DNA from: an uncultured Clostridia bacterium
Lineage (GTDB): Bacteria > Bacillota > Clostridia > Christensenellales > Borkfalkiaceae
Assembly (NCBI GenBank): GCA_947589585.1
Contig: CANQCA010000138.1
Span: 1 to 9,024, forward strand
DNA length: 9,024 nt
Reading direction: 5' to 3'
Shown here: positions 1-6,498 of the stretch, piece after piece
Layout of the letters: the number at the start of each line of letters is the position of its first letter
Position numbering within the stretch: position 1 is the stretch's first letter
Notes under the pieces: generated by a model
Seen by the model: only the letters and a program-made list of their open reading frames with translations
What the model was told of the DNA's origin: nothing
Database searches by the model: none
Program-made: the position numbers and the translations under genes

Positions 1-670
1 CACGCTCACGGGGGAGGAATACCGCCACGCAAAGAGCGTCTTGCGCCTTGATGTAGGCGACGAAGTGATCCTCCTCGACGGTAGCGGAAAGGAGCACAGC
101 GCCATCGTCGAACGGGTGGAAAAGGGCAGCCTTCTTCTGCACGTGACGGGGGAGCGCGTCTCCGACCGCGAGCCGAAGCGCGCGTATTGCATCCTCATCG
201 GGGCGCTCAAGGGGGATAAGACGGAGCTCGTCGTGCAGAAGGCGGTGGAGCTCGGCGCGAGCCGCATCGTCGTCTTTTCCTCCCGCTACTGCTCGGCGTA
301 TATGAACGAAAATAAATTGGAAAGGCTAAACAGGGTCTCCCGCGAGGCGGCCAAGCAATGCCTGCGCACGACCTGCCCGCCCGTGGAGTACTGCGAGGAC
401 TTTTCATCCGCGCTCGAGGCGGCGAAAAGCTACGATACAAAACTCTTTGCATGTGAGTTCCTGACGGAAAACGAGGGCACCATGTCCGTGATCGAGGGCT
501 CGTGCGCGGTCATGGTGGGCAGCGAAGGCGGCTTCACGGAAGAGGAATTTCAGCGGGCACAGGCGGCGGGGTTCAAGGGCATCACGCTCGGGAAGCGCAT
601 TTTGCGCGCGGAGACGGCTGCGATCGCCTGCCTTTCCGTGATCGCCTTCCACATGGGGGAACTCGGATGA
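1..670 (+). CDS. rsmE: 16S rRNA (uracil-1498-N3)-methyltransferase RsmE, 5' partial
   Basis: RsmE methylates N3 of U1498 in helix 44 of 16S rRNA, using S-adenosylmethionine, in the assembled small subunit. The reading frame is open from base 2, and the residues before the first possible start (TTG at 41) already match the family pattern HAKSVLRLDVGDEV, so the true start lies upstream of the window. The N-terminal part is the PUA-like RNA-binding domain. The C-terminal part is a SPOUT methyltransferase with the trefoil-knot motifs GSEGGFTEEE (about bases 518-547) and LGKRILRAETA (about 588-620), which form the SAM pocket. The stop codon overlaps the next start as ATGA, implying translational coupling. 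In many Bacillota rsmE follows dnaJ and prmA and precedes mtaB, so those genes would be expected just upstream. Only the first few dozen codons appear to be missing. Confidence 0.95.
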   Translation, partial: TLTGEEYRHAKSVLRLDVGDEVILLDGSGKEHSAIVERVEKGSLLLHVTGERVSDREPKRAYCILIGALKGDKTELVVQKAVELGASRIVVFSSRYCSAYMNENKLERLNRVSREAAKQCLRTTCPPVEYCEDFSSALEAAKSYDTKLFACEFLTENEGTMSVIEGSCAVMVGSEGGFTEEEFQRAQAAGFKGITLGKRILRAETAAIACLSVIAFHMGELG

Positions 671-1902
671 AGGCGTGCGTGTTCACCCTCGGGTGCAAAC
701 AGAACGAGGCGGAGAGCGCTTCCCTCATGCGCGGACTCGAGGAGCGGGGCTATGAGGTGACGGAGGGGCTCGGCTATGCGGATCTCTACCTGCTCAACAC
801 CTGCGCGGTGACGGCGGAGGCGGAGCGCAAATCCCGCCAGGCAGTCGCCCGCATGCGCAAGTTCAACCCTGCGGCGAAGGTCATCGTCTTCGGGTGCGCT
901 TCGCAGAACTTCCCCGAGGCTTTTTCCGAGAAGCAGGGCGTCGTCTACGTCGCGGGCGCGATGCACAAGGACGGCGTGCTTGCCTTTCTCGACGGAGAAA
1001 TGGGGGAATCGGCGGGCAATTTCGGCGCAGAGACAGCTTTTTGCGAACTTCCCGCCCCCAAGCGCACAAAGACGCGCATGAACCTTCGCGTGCAGGACGG
1101 ATGCAACCGCTTCTGCTCCTACTGCCTCATTCCGTACCTGCGGGGAAGGTCGCGCTCGCGCAGCCTCGAGAGCATCCTGGAGGAGGCGAAGGGGAGCGAC
1201 TGCCGCGAGATCGTGCTCACGGGCATCGACCTATCCTCATACCGTGACGGGGAAAACGACCTTGGCGACCTTTTATATGCCTTAAAGGATATTCCCGCCC
1301 GCATCCGCCTCGGTTCCCTCGAGGTGAGCGCGATCACAGATGACTTTTTGGAGAAGATGCGTGCGGCAGGAAACGTCGCGCCGCACTTCCACCTCTCCCT
1401 GCAGAGCGGCTCCACGCGCGTTCTCAGGGCGATGAACCGCCGCTACACCCGCGAGGAATACCTCTCCGCCTGCCAAAAAATTTACGCCGCCTTCCCCGAC
1501 GCTGCGATCACGACGGACATCATCGTGGGCTTCCCCACCGAAGAGGAGGAGGATTTTGAAGATTCTCTCTCCATCGTGGAAGAGGCGGGCTTTGCGCACG
1601 TGCACGCCTTCCCCTTCTCCATGCGAAAGGGGACAAACGCCGCAAAACTTCATGATCTTTCCGCAGCCGTCAAAAAGGAGCGCATGGCGCGCATGCTGAA
1701 TTCCGCCGATGCGGCGGAGCAAAGATATATTTCCCGCTTTGTGGGAAGAACGCTTACGGCGCTTTTCGAGGAGGACGGCGGCTACACCGAAAATTATATC
1801 CGCGTCTACTGTGAGAGCGCAAACGAGGGTACCATGTACGAGGTCAAGCTCACAAAAACCATAAAAGGCGGCGCGATCGCCGAGATCGTAAAGGAGATAT
1901 AA
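667..1902 (+). CDS. mtaB: tRNA (t6A37-C2)-methylthiotransferase MtaB
   Basis: MtaB is a radical-SAM enzyme that turns t6A37 into ms2t6A37 in tRNAs reading ANN codons. The protein is 411 residues, slightly short for the family. Visible domains in order: an N-terminal MTTase domain with three iron-sulfur cysteines C10 (TLGCKQN), C46 (LNTCAVT) and C77 (VFGCASQ); the radical-SAM core with C146-x3-C150-x2-C153 (DGCNRFCSYC); and a C-terminal TRAM-like RNA-binding region (about residues 345-411). The open frame extends upstream to 502, but that stretch is out-of-frame rsmE. ATG at 667 gives the canonical MKACVFTLGCKQN start and overlaps the rsmE stop, so it was chosen. The absence of the longer MiaB N-terminus and the rsmE neighbour favour MtaB over MiaB or RimO. 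An AAGGAG at 1891-1896, inside the end of this gene, serves the next gene. Confidence 0.95.
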   Translation: MKACVFTLGCKQNEAESASLMRGLEERGYEVTEGLGYADLYLLNTCAVTAEAERKSRQAVARMRKFNPAAKVIVFGCASQNFPEAFSEKQGVVYVAGAMHKDGVLAFLDGEMGESAGNFGAETAFCELPAPKRTKTRMNLRVQDGCNRFCSYCLIPYLRGRSRSRSLESILEEAKGSDCREIVLTGIDLSSYRDGENDLGDLLYALKDIPARIRLGSLEVSAITDDFLEKMRAAGNVAPHFHLSLQSGSTRVLRAMNRRYTREEYLSACQKIYAAFPDAAITTDIIVGFPTEEEEDFEDSLSIVEEAGFAHVHAFPFSMRKGTNAAKLHDLSAAVKKERMARMLNSADAAEQRYISRFVGRTLTALFEEDGGYTENYIRVYCESANEGTMYEVKLTKTIKGGAIAEIVKEI

Positions 1903-1905
1903 ATT

Positions 1906-2244
1906 ATGGAAGACTGCATTTTCTGCAAGATCGCAAGGGGGGAGATCCCCTCGGCGAAGGTGTACGAAGACGATGAGATTCTGGTGTTCAAGGATATCAA
2001 CCCGCTCACGAAGATCCACCTTCTGTGCATTCCCAAAGAACATTTCAAGACGGTCGCAGAGCTCAACGAGCAACGCACGCTGCTCCTCGGGAGCGCCCTC
2101 AAAAAGATCGGTGCGCTTGCGCCTTTATGGGGGCTGGAAGAGGGGTACCGTCTCGTCATCAATCAGGGGGAAGCCGCGGGGCAGTCCGTTCCCCATCTGC
2201 ACATCCACATTCTCGGCGGCGAACCTCTCCGCTGGGAAAAATAA
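1906..2244 (+). CDS. HIT-family (HinT-like) nucleotide-binding protein
   Basis: This is a 112-residue histidine-triad protein of the HinT branch, a cytoplasmic purine nucleoside phosphoramidase or nucleotidyl hydrolase. The signature His-x-His-x-His lies at residues 97-101 (HLHIHIL), and C4/C7 (CIFC) are the usual N-terminal zinc-site cysteines. DINPLTKIHLLCIPKEH is the typical family core. Length is normal for HinT. It starts 3 bases after the mtaB stop, with AAGGAG at 1891-1896 as ribosome binding site, so it is the third gene of the rsmE-mtaB operon. mtaB followed by a HIT gene is common in Clostridia, often with rpsU next; rpsU is not present here. The substrate in the cell is unknown. 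Confidence 0.93.
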   Translation: MEDCIFCKIARGEIPSAKVYEDDEILVFKDINPLTKIHLLCIPKEHFKTVAELNEQRTLLLGSALKKIGALAPLWGLEEGYRLVINQGEAAGQSVPHLHIHILGGEPLRWEK

Positions 2245-2258
2245 TTTGCCCCATCGCA

Positions 2259-2289
2259 GCGTATAAAACTTTTTTTTCGCGTCCATAAT
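2259..2289 (+). promoter_or_regulatory. Putative forespore-type promoter, copy 1
   Basis: GCGTATAAAACTTTT (2259-2273) begins 58 bases before ATG 2317. The same 15 bases occur at 2751, also 58 bases before a start codon. Within it, GTATA (2261-2265) resembles the -35 of sigma-F/sigma-G promoters. After 18 bases comes CATAAT (2284-2289), resembling a sigma-G-type -10. No good sigma-A promoter fits here. The repetition and fixed distance are seen; the sigma factor is inferred. Confidence 0.5.
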
Positions 2290-2316
2290 CCTTCCGAAAT
2301 TTCGGGAGGATTTTTT
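2287..2316 (+). terminator. Terminator-like hairpin that also contains the ribosome binding site of the next gene
   Basis: Bases 2287-2299 pair with 2300-2312 (13 positions with one G-U wobble; in practice a stem of about 11 with a four-base loop), followed directly by six T (2311-2316). This is a good intrinsic terminator for the rsmE-mtaB-HIT operon. The 3' arm contains GGGAGGA (2304-2310), which is also the only ribosome binding site for ATG 2317, and the 5' arm CCTTCC is its complement. RNA containing the whole hairpin would either terminate or have the site hidden. Confidence 0.7.
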
Positions 2317-2745
2317 ATGCGCAGGGCGATGTTTGCGATCAAGACGATGGGGATATTCGCGTGTGCGCTCTTCCTTTCCGCCCTGTGCTATGCGCTCCGC
2401 CGTCTGCCTGTGTTCGAAAAGGGGGATGCCTACGAGCTCTACCTCGGCAGCTCATCTTCCGCGCAAGTGCTTCTCACAAGCGATCCCGCCCTCGAAAAAT
2501 TCTTGCATGGCGGGGTGAAGGGAGAGAGCGTGCGCTATGAGGGGGACCGCTTCGAAGAGATAAGAGAAAAATTCCATGCCGAGCTTATATTTACGGAGAC
2601 GTGCGCGGGCGTCACATCCTACTATCTCTTCTCCCCCGATCTCGGGGGCGGGGTGGAGCTTTCCGAGGGAAGGGTGAATTTGCACATCGCAGTGGGGCAC
2701 GGGCAGACGGCAGCGGGTACGCCCCTTATCTTCGGCGGATTTTGA
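2317..2745 (+). CDS. Hypothetical membrane-anchored protein, possibly sporulation-linked
   Basis: I do not recognise this 142-residue protein with certainty. Residues about 8-27 (IKTMGIFACALFLSALCYAL) form one hydrophobic segment after a positively charged N-terminus, so it is either anchored in the membrane with the rest outside the cytoplasm, or secreted. The remainder is a small mixed alpha/beta domain ending in VNLHIAVGHGQTAAGTPLIFGGF. That tail faintly recalls the end of YwmB-type proteins (NLQIAL..GTPLI), which sit near spoIID/spoIIQ in Bacillus, but the protein is much shorter than YwmB, so this is only a hint. The start at 2317 has GGGAGGA six bases upstream, inside a hairpin. The next gene is SpoIIQ-like and has the same upstream element, so the two are probably co-regulated. 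Confidence 0.7.
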   Translation: MRRAMFAIKTMGIFACALFLSALCYALRRLPVFEKGDAYELYLGSSSSAQVLLTSDPALEKFLHGGVKGESVRYEGDRFEEIREKFHAELIFTETCAGVTSYYLFSPDLGGGVELSEGRVNLHIAVGHGQTAAGTPLIFGGF

Positions 2746-2750
2746 AAAAG

Positions 2751-2781
2751 GCGTATAAAACTTTTGCGCAAGGTTCATCAT
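2751..2781 (+). promoter_or_regulatory. Putative forespore-type promoter, copy 2
   Basis: GCGTATAAAACTTTT (2751-2765) is identical to the element at 2259. GTATA (2753-2757) and, 18 bases later, CATCAT (2776-2781) correspond position for position to the -35 and -10 candidates of copy 1. The start codon at 2809 is again 58 bases from the element. Sequence between and after the boxes differs between the copies, so they are not a simple recent duplication. SpoIIQ genes are known sigma-F targets in Bacillus, which supports the reading. Confidence 0.5.
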
Positions 2782-2808
2782 CTACATACAAAAAATTCGG
2801 AGGATGGT

Positions 2809-3474
2809 ATGAAAGAAGAAAAAACCAAAAGCAAAAAAAGTATTATCTACTATGTGATCCTGGCGGTCTCAGCGGTGCTCATCATCACGGCGACGGTACT
2901 TACGGTGTACTTTGTGACGAGGAGCAGCGAACCCGCCCTCGATACGCCGCCCATCGTCGAGCCGGACGACCCCTCAAAACCGGGCGATAAGGACGATCCC
3001 GCAAAACCGGGTGATAAGGACGATCCCAACAAGCCCTCGAGCGGCGAGGATGGGGTGAAGTTTGTCTCCCCCGTCTCCTCGAATTCGTACGAGATGGCCT
3101 ATGCCGAGATCTTCCATAACGAGACGGTGGGCTGGTGGTACCGCCACAAGGCGATCGACTTCAAGACCCCCAAGGGGAGCGAGGTCGTGGCAATGGCGGA
3201 CGGCACGGTGAAGGAAGTGAGCTATGCCGAAGAGACGGGCAATCTCATCGTCATCGATCACGGCGACGGTCTCACCACGCAATATCGCTTTGTCGAGCCT
3301 GTAGCGGGCCTCGGCGTGGGCGAAAAGGTCACAAAGGGCCAGAAGATCGCTGAAGTGGCCGATGCGTACGGCACGGAGGCCTTCTCGGGTGAACATCTGC
3401 ATCTCGAGATGTATCTGAGCGGCAAGCCCGTCGACCCCGCCGACTACGTCGAACTCGTTCTCACAGAGAAGTAA
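2809..3474 (+). CDS. SpoIIQ-like membrane-anchored M23 (LytM) domain protein
   Basis: This is a 221-residue protein with a short basic cytoplasmic tail, one transmembrane segment (about residues 11-35), a charged Asp/Pro/Lys linker with 9-residue repeats (53-79), and a C-terminal M23/LytM domain (about 85-216). That layout matches SpoIIQ, the forespore membrane protein that pairs with SpoIIIAH across the intermembrane space during engulfment. Zinc-site residues remain: H113 and D117 (HKAIDF) and H198 of HLHLE, with H196 as one catalytic histidine. The second catalytic histidine, normally in a YxHL motif, is replaced: the sequence is QYRFVE with R160. Peptidase activity is therefore doubtful and a binding or scaffold role likely. 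ATG 2809 was chosen because GGAGG (2799-2803) precedes it; an in-frame TTG at 2764 lacks a site and would fall within the promoter. A non-sporulation envelope M23 protein is the alternative. Confidence 0.82.
   Translation: MKEEKTKSKKSIIYYVILAVSAVLIITATVLTVYFVTRSSEPALDTPPIVEPDDPSKPGDKDDPAKPGDKDDPNKPSSGEDGVKFVSPVSSNSYEMAYAEIFHNETVGWWYRHKAIDFKTPKGSEVVAMADGTVKEVSYAEETGNLIVIDHGDGLTTQYRFVEPVAGLGVGEKVTKGQKIAEVADAYGTEAFSGEHLHLEMYLSGKPVDPADYVELVLTEK
2965..3045 (+). repeat. Three tandem 27-base repeats coding for the Asp-Pro-Lys linker
   Basis: Three units (2965-2991, 2992-3018, 3019-3045) encode DDPSKPGDK, DDPAKPGDK and DDPNKPSSG. The first two differ at only a few bases; the third keeps DDPxKP and then diverges. 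This is a flexible, highly charged spacer between membrane and M23 domain, and its length could change by slippage without breaking the frame. Confidence 0.9.
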
Positions 3475-3478
3475 CACT

Positions 3479-3502
3479 CCCCCCCCCCCCCAAAAAAAAA
3501 AA
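3479..3502. repeat. C13-A11 homopolymer tract
   Basis: Thirteen C (3479-3491) are followed directly by eleven A (3492-3502), between the stop of the SpoIIQ-like gene and the terminator hairpin. The A run forms the upstream A-tract of that terminator. The tract is non-coding, so slippage would not alter a protein. Its exact length is uncertain in any sequencing data. Confidence 0.9.
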
Positions 3503-3534
3503 GCAGTCTGCGTTTTCGTCGCAGGCTGCTTTTT
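3502..3534 (+). terminator. Intrinsic terminator of the SpoIIQ-like gene
   Basis: AGCAGTCTGCG (3502-3512) pairs with CGCAGGCTGCT (3520-3530) over 11 positions with one G-U wobble, around a 7-base loop, followed by a T run (3530-3534). The upstream A-tract could make it partly bidirectional. Confidence 0.9.
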
Positions 3535-3589
3535 CGTTCTAAACGGGGGCGAGGCTTCATAGAATACCTCTGAATAAGAGGAGGGGACG

Positions 3590-5056
3590 ATGAAGAGGAT
3601 CGCATGTTGCGTGGCGGCGGGGACGCTCGCCTTGTTTTGTACGGCGGGGCTTGCCGCCTGCGGGAAGGGGGGAAGCGGAAGAGATCTCTACACGATCCGG
3701 GCCGCCTATCGCGCCGAGGATAAAACTCTCACGGCGGAAATGGAGGCGGAGATCAAAAATCCCCTACCCATGTCCACGGATGAGCTCAAATTTCAGCTCT
3801 GGCCCAATGCCTTCCGCGAGGGGGCGAAATATGCGCCCGTCTCCAAGATCTTCGAGAACGCGGCCTATTATAACGGGAAGAGCTACGGCGGGATCGACGT
3901 CTCGGCCGTCGAGGGCGCGGAGAGCTTTTCCGTCGGCGGCGAGGACGAAAATATCCTCACCGTCAAGCTCAAAGAAACGCTGGATGCGGGAGAGAGCGTC
4001 GAGCTTTCCTTTCGGTTCGAAGTAAAACTTGCCGAGATCAACCACCGTCTCGGCGTCTCGGAGTGCGGCGTCAACCTCTCGGGCTTCTATCCCGTCCTCT
4101 GCGCCGTGGAGAGCGGTCAGTTCGCCGAGCATGTCTACTCCTCCAACGGGGACCCCTTCGTGAGCGAGATCGCCGACTTCGACGTGACCCTGACCCTTCC
4201 GGAAAGCTATACACTTGTCTCGGGCTTTGCGGCGGAGGAGGTCAAGGAGAATGCGCCTTCAGGCGGCGTCAAGGCATACCATGTCTGCGAAGAGGGGGTC
4301 AGAGAAGTCGCCTTCGTGTTCGGCGAAGGCTTCGAGTGTGTACAGGATACGGCGGGGGAGAAGGAGGTTTTCTACTACTATCCTGCCGCCGACAAAGACC
4401 CCGCACGAACCCTGAAGCTTGCCGCGGAGAGCCTTGCCTTCTTCGGGGACACCTTCGGCGAAGATATCTATCCCCGCTATACGGTGGTCATGACGGGGTT
4501 CGCATACGGCGGCATGGAGTTTCCCGCCCTCTCCATGATCTCTTCGGATCTTCGCGAGGAAGAGCTCCCCGCCGTCGTCGCCCACGAGACTGCGCACCAA
4601 TGGTGGTATGCGATGGTGGGGAGCGACCAATACAACAGCGCGTGGCAGGATGAAGGGCTCGCCGAGCTCTCCTCCGCCCTCTTTTTGGATGCATATCCCG
4701 ACTACGGGTCGAGCTACCGCGACCTTGTCACGGCTTCCGAACAGGCCTACCGTGCCTTCTTCTCCGTCCATTCACAGGTGCATAAGGAGGCGGATACCAC
4801 GATGATCCGTCCGCTCACCGCCTATTCGGGGGACTACGAGTACCGCAGCATCGCCTACGACAAGGGGCTCATCCTCTTCGACCGCATCCGCGAGGTGATG
4901 GGGGAGAGAAAATTCCTCGGCGCACTCAAAGATTATTTTAAGGAATATTGCGGGAAGATCGCCTCGGCGGAGGACCTTGTCGCCTGCTTCGAACGCCGCA
5001 GCGGCGGCATCGAGGACCTGTTCGCATCCTTCCTCGAAGGCCGCTGTATTATCTGA
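3590..5056 (+). CDS. Lipoprotein M1-family zinc metallopeptidase
   Basis: This is a 488-residue predicted extracellular lipoprotein. A type II signal peptide ends in the lipobox LAAC, with C24 as lipidated residue. Residues about 30-270 are mostly beta-rich, as in the N-terminal domain of M1 aminopeptidases. The catalytic domain follows: substrate-binding motif YGGMEFP (residues 306-312), zinc motif H332-E333-T334-A335-H336, third zinc ligand E355 exactly 18 residues later (DEGLAE), and the transition-state tyrosine Y423 (YDKGL). All key residues are present, so an active peptidase is expected, probably an aminopeptidase trimming peptides at the cell surface. The long C-terminal helical domain of full M1 enzymes is largely absent. 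The start has AGAGGAGGGG (3577-3586) upstream; CCTCT (3567-3571) could pair with AGAGG (3577-3581) and partly cover it. A possible -10 TAGAAT at 3560-3565 has no convincing -35. Confidence 0.92.
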   Translation: MKRIACCVAAGTLALFCTAGLAACGKGGSGRDLYTIRAAYRAEDKTLTAEMEAEIKNPLPMSTDELKFQLWPNAFREGAKYAPVSKIFENAAYYNGKSYGGIDVSAVEGAESFSVGGEDENILTVKLKETLDAGESVELSFRFEVKLAEINHRLGVSECGVNLSGFYPVLCAVESGQFAEHVYSSNGDPFVSEIADFDVTLTLPESYTLVSGFAAEEVKENAPSGGVKAYHVCEEGVREVAFVFGEGFECVQDTAGEKEVFYYYPAADKDPARTLKLAAESLAFFGDTFGEDIYPRYTVVMTGFAYGGMEFPALSMISSDLREEELPAVVAHETAHQWWYAMVGSDQYNSAWQDEGLAELSSALFLDAYPDYGSSYRDLVTASEQAYRAFFSVHSQVHKEADTTMIRPLTAYSGDYEYRSIAYDKGLILFDRIREVMGERKFLGALKDYFKEYCGKIASAEDLVACFERRSGGIEDLFASFLEGRCII

Positions 5057-5073
5057 AAACAAAAAGATACTAT

Positions 5074-5102
5074 AAAAAAACGGCGGGGTTCCGCCGTTTT
5101 TT
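5074..5102. terminator. Bidirectional intrinsic terminator between convergent genes
   Basis: CGGCGG (5081-5086) and CCGCCG (5091-5096) form a six-pair GC stem with loop GGTT, flanked by seven A (5074-5080) and six T (5097-5102). The symmetric A and T runs suit termination in both directions: the M1 peptidase gene from the left and the glycosyltransferase gene from the right. Confidence 0.93.
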
Positions 5103-5119
5103 CGTTGTCGGTGCGCTCT

Positions 5120-6373
5120 TCAAAGCTCCCATTCCGTATGCTCGTCTTTCAGAAAGGGGTATTTGCGGTGGAGCCTCTCTTGTTTATCTGCTTTTTTCAG
5201 AGCGTTTCTGCACAGCTTTCGGATCTCTTCGGGGGAGCATGCGTTTGAAAGAAGGGGCTTCCAATCGGCCCCGGGACTTTCATAGATCGACGAAGCGGCC
5301 TTCTCCCATCCGTTTTTTACGATGCGTCCGGCATTCGAAGAGAGCATTTCCCGCGTTTCGGGCGAATCATAGAGCAGGCTCAGGCGCTTGTTGAGCTCAT
5401 GGCGGTTGCGGAAGGAGAACGCGGCATTGTTGCGCTTGAAGAATTGTAAATTGTACTTCTCCTGTGCGGGGATCCTTTCATATATAAGCATCGGCACGCC
5501 CGCGGCGGCAAGCTCTGCGGCGCTCGCCCCGCCGCATTTCCCGATCGCCACATCCGCACGGGCATAGAGGGCGGAAATGTTGTCGGTGTATGCGAGATTG
5601 GTGACGTTGATATTTTCGGGATACTTTTTCTTGGCGATGCGGCGGAAACTTTTTTCATTCTTTCCGTTGATCACGATGACGTCCGCACGTCTTTTTCCGA
5701 GTGCGGCGAGCGTCATGGAAAAGAGCTTCCCGATGCCCTTCCAATTTCCTCCTCCGAACGAAAGAAGCACGCAAAAGGGCGCATCCTGCTGTTTTTTTGC
5801 GTGTTCGATCGGGTGTATCCTCACGGGATAGCCGACGGGTGCAAGCTGTTTGAGCGTGTATCCCTTGTCCAGACAGTCGAAGACCATGTCCTCGTGCGGG
5901 ACAAAGAGAAGGTCGATCCCCACCGCCGACTCCCAGAAAGGGGAGAGGGTGTAATCGAGGCAGGTCGCAAAGATCTTGCAGGGAAGCGGAAATACGAGCT
6001 TGAGATCGCAGAGTGCGACGGCACAGTTATAATGGGTGCAAAATACGGCGTCCGGCTGAAATTCAAGCATCTTCCGCATGAGTCCGCCGAGCGCGGAGAG
6101 ACAAACGTGCTGTGTCGCATTCGAATACCGCTTTGCGGGATCGAGATGCTTGTAATGTTCATAAAAAAGATTATAGAGCGGCAGAAGTTTTTCTACGACA
6201 AGGCTGTACCCGCGGTCCGAGAGCCATGCAACGCGTTTGGGCGAAAAACACCCGAACAGATCGACGATCTCCACCTGCGACGCTCCGCTCTCTTCCAACC
6301 GCCGTGCCATCGCCGCAGCACAGGCGTTGTGCGCCTGTCCCGCCGTGACCGTCAGGATGAGGAATTTCTTCAT
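5120..6373 (-). CDS. GT28-family glycosyltransferase, UgtP/MGDG-synthase-like
   Basis: This is a 417-residue glycosyltransferase of the MurG/MGDG-synthase/UgtP type (GT-B fold). Such enzymes move glucose or galactose from a UDP-sugar to diacylglycerol at the inner face of the membrane, giving glycolipids that can anchor lipoteichoic acid. The N-terminal acceptor domain starts with ILTVTAGQAHNACAAAM, equivalent to the GxGH-N-A-A motif of the family, and includes VFCTHYNCAVAL and a LDYTLSPFW segment. The C-terminal donor domain begins at FGGGNW (206-211) and carries GKCGGASAAE (278-287) and IPAQEKYN, the UDP-sugar site. No transmembrane segment is seen, as expected for a peripheral enzyme. ATG at 6373 lies about 22 bases after the predicted transcription start; its ribosome binding site (GGTGA) is weak although the promoter is perfect. 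Sugar and acceptor cannot be told from sequence; MurG itself is less likely because of the MGDG-type N-terminus. Confidence 0.88.
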   Translation of the reverse strand: MKKFLILTVTAGQAHNACAAAMARRLEESGASQVEIVDLFGCFSPKRVAWLSDRGYSLVVEKLLPLYNLFYEHYKHLDPAKRYSNATQHVCLSALGGLMRKMLEFQPDAVFCTHYNCAVALCDLKLVFPLPCKIFATCLDYTLSPFWESAVGIDLLFVPHEDMVFDCLDKGYTLKQLAPVGYPVRIHPIEHAKKQQDAPFCVLLSFGGGNWKGIGKLFSMTLAALGKRRADVIVINGKNEKSFRRIAKKKYPENINVTNLAYTDNISALYARADVAIGKCGGASAAELAAAGVPMLIYERIPAQEKYNLQFFKRNNAAFSFRNRHELNKRLSLLYDSPETREMLSSNAGRIVKNGWEKAASSIYESPGADWKPLLSNACSPEEIRKLCRNALKKADKQERLHRKYPFLKDEHTEWEL

Positions 6374-6401
6374 TAGTCACCGTCCAAACAATAGTGCATA
6401 A

Positions 6402-6430
6402 ATTATAACACGATAGTTTACCTATGTCAA
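6402..6430 (-). promoter_or_regulatory. Perfect consensus sigma-A promoter of the glycosyltransferase gene
   Basis: Read on the minus strand, TTGACA (6430-6425) and TATAAT (6407-6402) are both exact consensus hexamers with an ideal 17-base spacer. The expected start is near 6395, about 22 bases before ATG 6373. So strong a promoter for an enzyme gene suggests that a repressor normally holds it down. Confidence 0.9.
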
Positions 6431-6482
6431 TACGATAGTTTTAATATTTTTGCAAATGGGGGGTTAGAATAAAGACGATAGT
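6410..6482. promoter_or_regulatory. Three copies of ACGATAGT, probable operators of the divergent XRE regulator
   Basis: ACGATAGT occurs at 6410-6417, 6432-6439 and 6475-6482, all in the same orientation. The first pair are 22 bases apart, about two helical turns, and the third is 43 further on, about four turns. The first copy lies inside the spacer of the glycosyltransferase promoter and the second just upstream of its -35. The third lies just downstream of a possible -10 (TAGAAT, 6465-6470) of the regulator gene. This layout fits repression of the enzyme plus autoregulation. The repeats are seen; the binding protein is inferred. Confidence 0.6.
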
Positions 6483-6498
6483 AGATAAGGAGTAGGAT

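Noticed and set aside
502..666. Upstream extension of mtaB to base 502.
   Set aside because: The extension overlaps the SPOUT domain of rsmE in another frame and has a low-complexity Arg/Gly product; ATG 667 gives the canonical start.
2270..2277. T8 run after the HIT gene as a terminator.
   Set aside because: No stem precedes it; the hairpin with its own T run at 2287-2316 is the real candidate.
5801..6376. Forward open frame of 191 codons opposite the glycosyltransferase gene.
   Set aside because: It is antisense to conserved GT28 motifs and has no ribosome binding site or family resemblance.
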